This document shows positions 5,599 through 6,341 of a DNA stretch of 6,341 bases, piece by piece. This stretch comes from Treponema sp. (GTDB taxonomy: Bacteria; Spirochaetota; Spirochaetia; Treponematales; Treponemataceae). Position 1 is the stretch's first letter, and every line of letters starts with the position of its first letter. The stretch spans positions 1 to 6,341 of the forward strand of contig JAFYDO010000133.1 of NCBI GenBank assembly GCA_017544745.1. Direction: 5' to 3'. The position numbers and the translations under genes were made by a program. The notes below the pieces were generated by a model. It was not told the origin of the DNA. It saw nothing but the letters and a program-made list of their open reading frames with translations, and did no database searches.

Positions 5599-6341
5599 AT
5601 GAGTAAAATCATTAGTGGTGGTAATTTACCAAATATTCCATGGCAGGATAAACCAAAGGACTGGTGGCTGCCAATCTGGCGTTACAGCGAAAATCCTGTA
5701 ATTGACCGTAATCCTTTCCCCGGAATGGGACGCATTTTTAACAGTGCAGTAGTTCCTTTTAACGGCAAGTTTAAGGGAGTTTTCCGTTCCGAGGATGCAC
5801 ATGCACGTCCATTCCTTTATCTTGGAGATTCAGACGACGGCATTCACTGGGAATTTGAACGCGAAAAGGTACATATGCATGATCCTGACGGAAAACCTCA
5901 TGATCCGTTCTATGCCTACGACCCACGCTGTGTTTTAATTGACGGAACCTACTACATCATGTGGTGCGGCGACTTTGACGGTGCTGCAATTGGTGTAGCA
6001 AGCACAAAGGATTTTAAGGATTTTACCCGCCTCGAAAATCCTTTCCTTCCATTTAACCGCAATGCAGTTTTGTTCCCACGTAAAATCAATGGTAAATATA
6101 TAATGCTCAGCCGTCCAAGTGACTCAGGCCATACACCGTTCGGCGATATTCTTCTTTCTCAGTCTCCAGATATGAAATACTGGGGAGAACATCGACTTGT
6201 TATGCAGAAAGGTGGCGACGGATGGTGGCAGGGACTCAAAATTGGCTGTGGTCCTGCTCCTATAGAAACTGACGAAGGCTGGCTCATGTTCTATCACGGA
6301 GTTTGTCAGACCTGTTCAGGCTATATCTATTCCTTCTCTGC
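5599..6341 (+). CDS. GH130 beta-1,4-mannoside phosphorylase (3' end outside window)
   Basis: The frame is open for 247 codons and runs off the window; about 75-100 C-terminal residues are probably missing compared with the family length of roughly 325-350. GH130 phosphorylases are five-bladed beta-propellers that cleave beta-1,4-mannosides with phosphate, releasing alpha-mannose 1-phosphate without spending ATP. Diagnostic segments are LPNIPWQDKP (10-19), IWRYSENPVI (26-35), IFNSAVVPF (46-54), YDPR (107-110, Asp108 the probable proton donor), PFNRNAVLFPRK (151-162), SRPSDSGHTPFGD (171-183) and FYHGV (231-235). Arg154, Arg172, Lys214 and His233 match the phosphate-binding set I recall for characterised members, which favours a phosphorylase over the GH130 hydrolases. 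The N-terminal pattern suggests subfamily GH130_2 (manno-oligosaccharide or mannosyl-GlcNAc phosphorylase), but the acceptor sugar is uncertain. There is no signal peptide, so it is cytoplasmic. It is divergent from the CE2-like esterase, which could deacetylate its substrates. Confidence 0.9.
   Translation, partial: MSKIISGGNLPNIPWQDKPKDWWLPIWRYSENPVIDRNPFPGMGRIFNSAVVPFNGKFKGVFRSEDAHARPFLYLGDSDDGIHWEFEREKVHMHDPDGKPHDPFYAYDPRCVLIDGTYYIMWCGDFDGAAIGVASTKDFKDFTRLENPFLPFNRNAVLFPRKINGKYIMLSRPSDSGHTPFGDILLSQSPDMKYWGEHRLVMQKGGDGWWQGLKIGCGPAPIETDEGWLMFYHGVCQTCSGYIYSFS

Noticed and set aside
1..6341. CRISPR arrays, insertion sequences, tRNA genes or attachment sites
   Set aside because: No regularly spaced direct repeats, transposase motifs, terminal inverted repeats or cloverleaf-like sequences were seen; nearly all bases are explained by the five genes.

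Overview
The 6341-base window holds five protein-coding genes and almost no spare DNA. It most resembles a chromosomal segment of a spirochaete, probably a gut- or rumen-type Treponema. The basis is a moderately AT-rich composition, a MurA carrying Asp instead of the usual catalytic Cys (a variant known from spirochaetes, chlamydiae and mycobacteria), and a mannan-use gene pair typical of plant-fibre communities. The genus is an inference; no rRNA or other marker gene is present.

Region 1 (5-2835, + strand) is a two-gene cluster. murA encodes the first committed enzyme of peptidoglycan synthesis. Its stop overlaps by four bases (ATGA) the start of a 516-residue protein with an ABC/OLD-type ATPase followed by a TOPRIM nuclease domain. 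Such ATPase-TOPRIM proteins are best known from phage defence and DNA processing, so tight coupling to a cell-wall gene is the most unexpected feature here.

Region 2 (2836-4416, + strand) is a separately transcribed NhaC-family sodium/proton antiporter. A near-consensus promoter (TTGCAC, 17 bases, extended TATAAT) and a strong ribosome binding site precede it. Its 3' end overlaps by 20 bases the end of the convergent esterase gene, and a possible terminator hairpin for the antiporter transcript lies inside the esterase coding sequence.

Region 3 (4397-6341) is a divergent gene pair. On the minus strand is a CE2-like SGNH acetyl esterase; on the plus strand is a GH130 mannoside phosphorylase, cut by the window end. 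Neither shows a signal peptide, so both probably act in the cytoplasm: the esterase removes acetyl groups from imported manno-oligosaccharides and the phosphorylase cleaves them with phosphate to give mannose 1-phosphate. The 104-base gap between them carries a candidate minus-strand promoter, a LacI-type palindrome inside that promoter and a second inverted repeat, suggesting sugar-responsive control.

No tRNA, rRNA, CRISPR array, insertion sequence or integration site was seen. No stretch over 300 bases lacks a gene.
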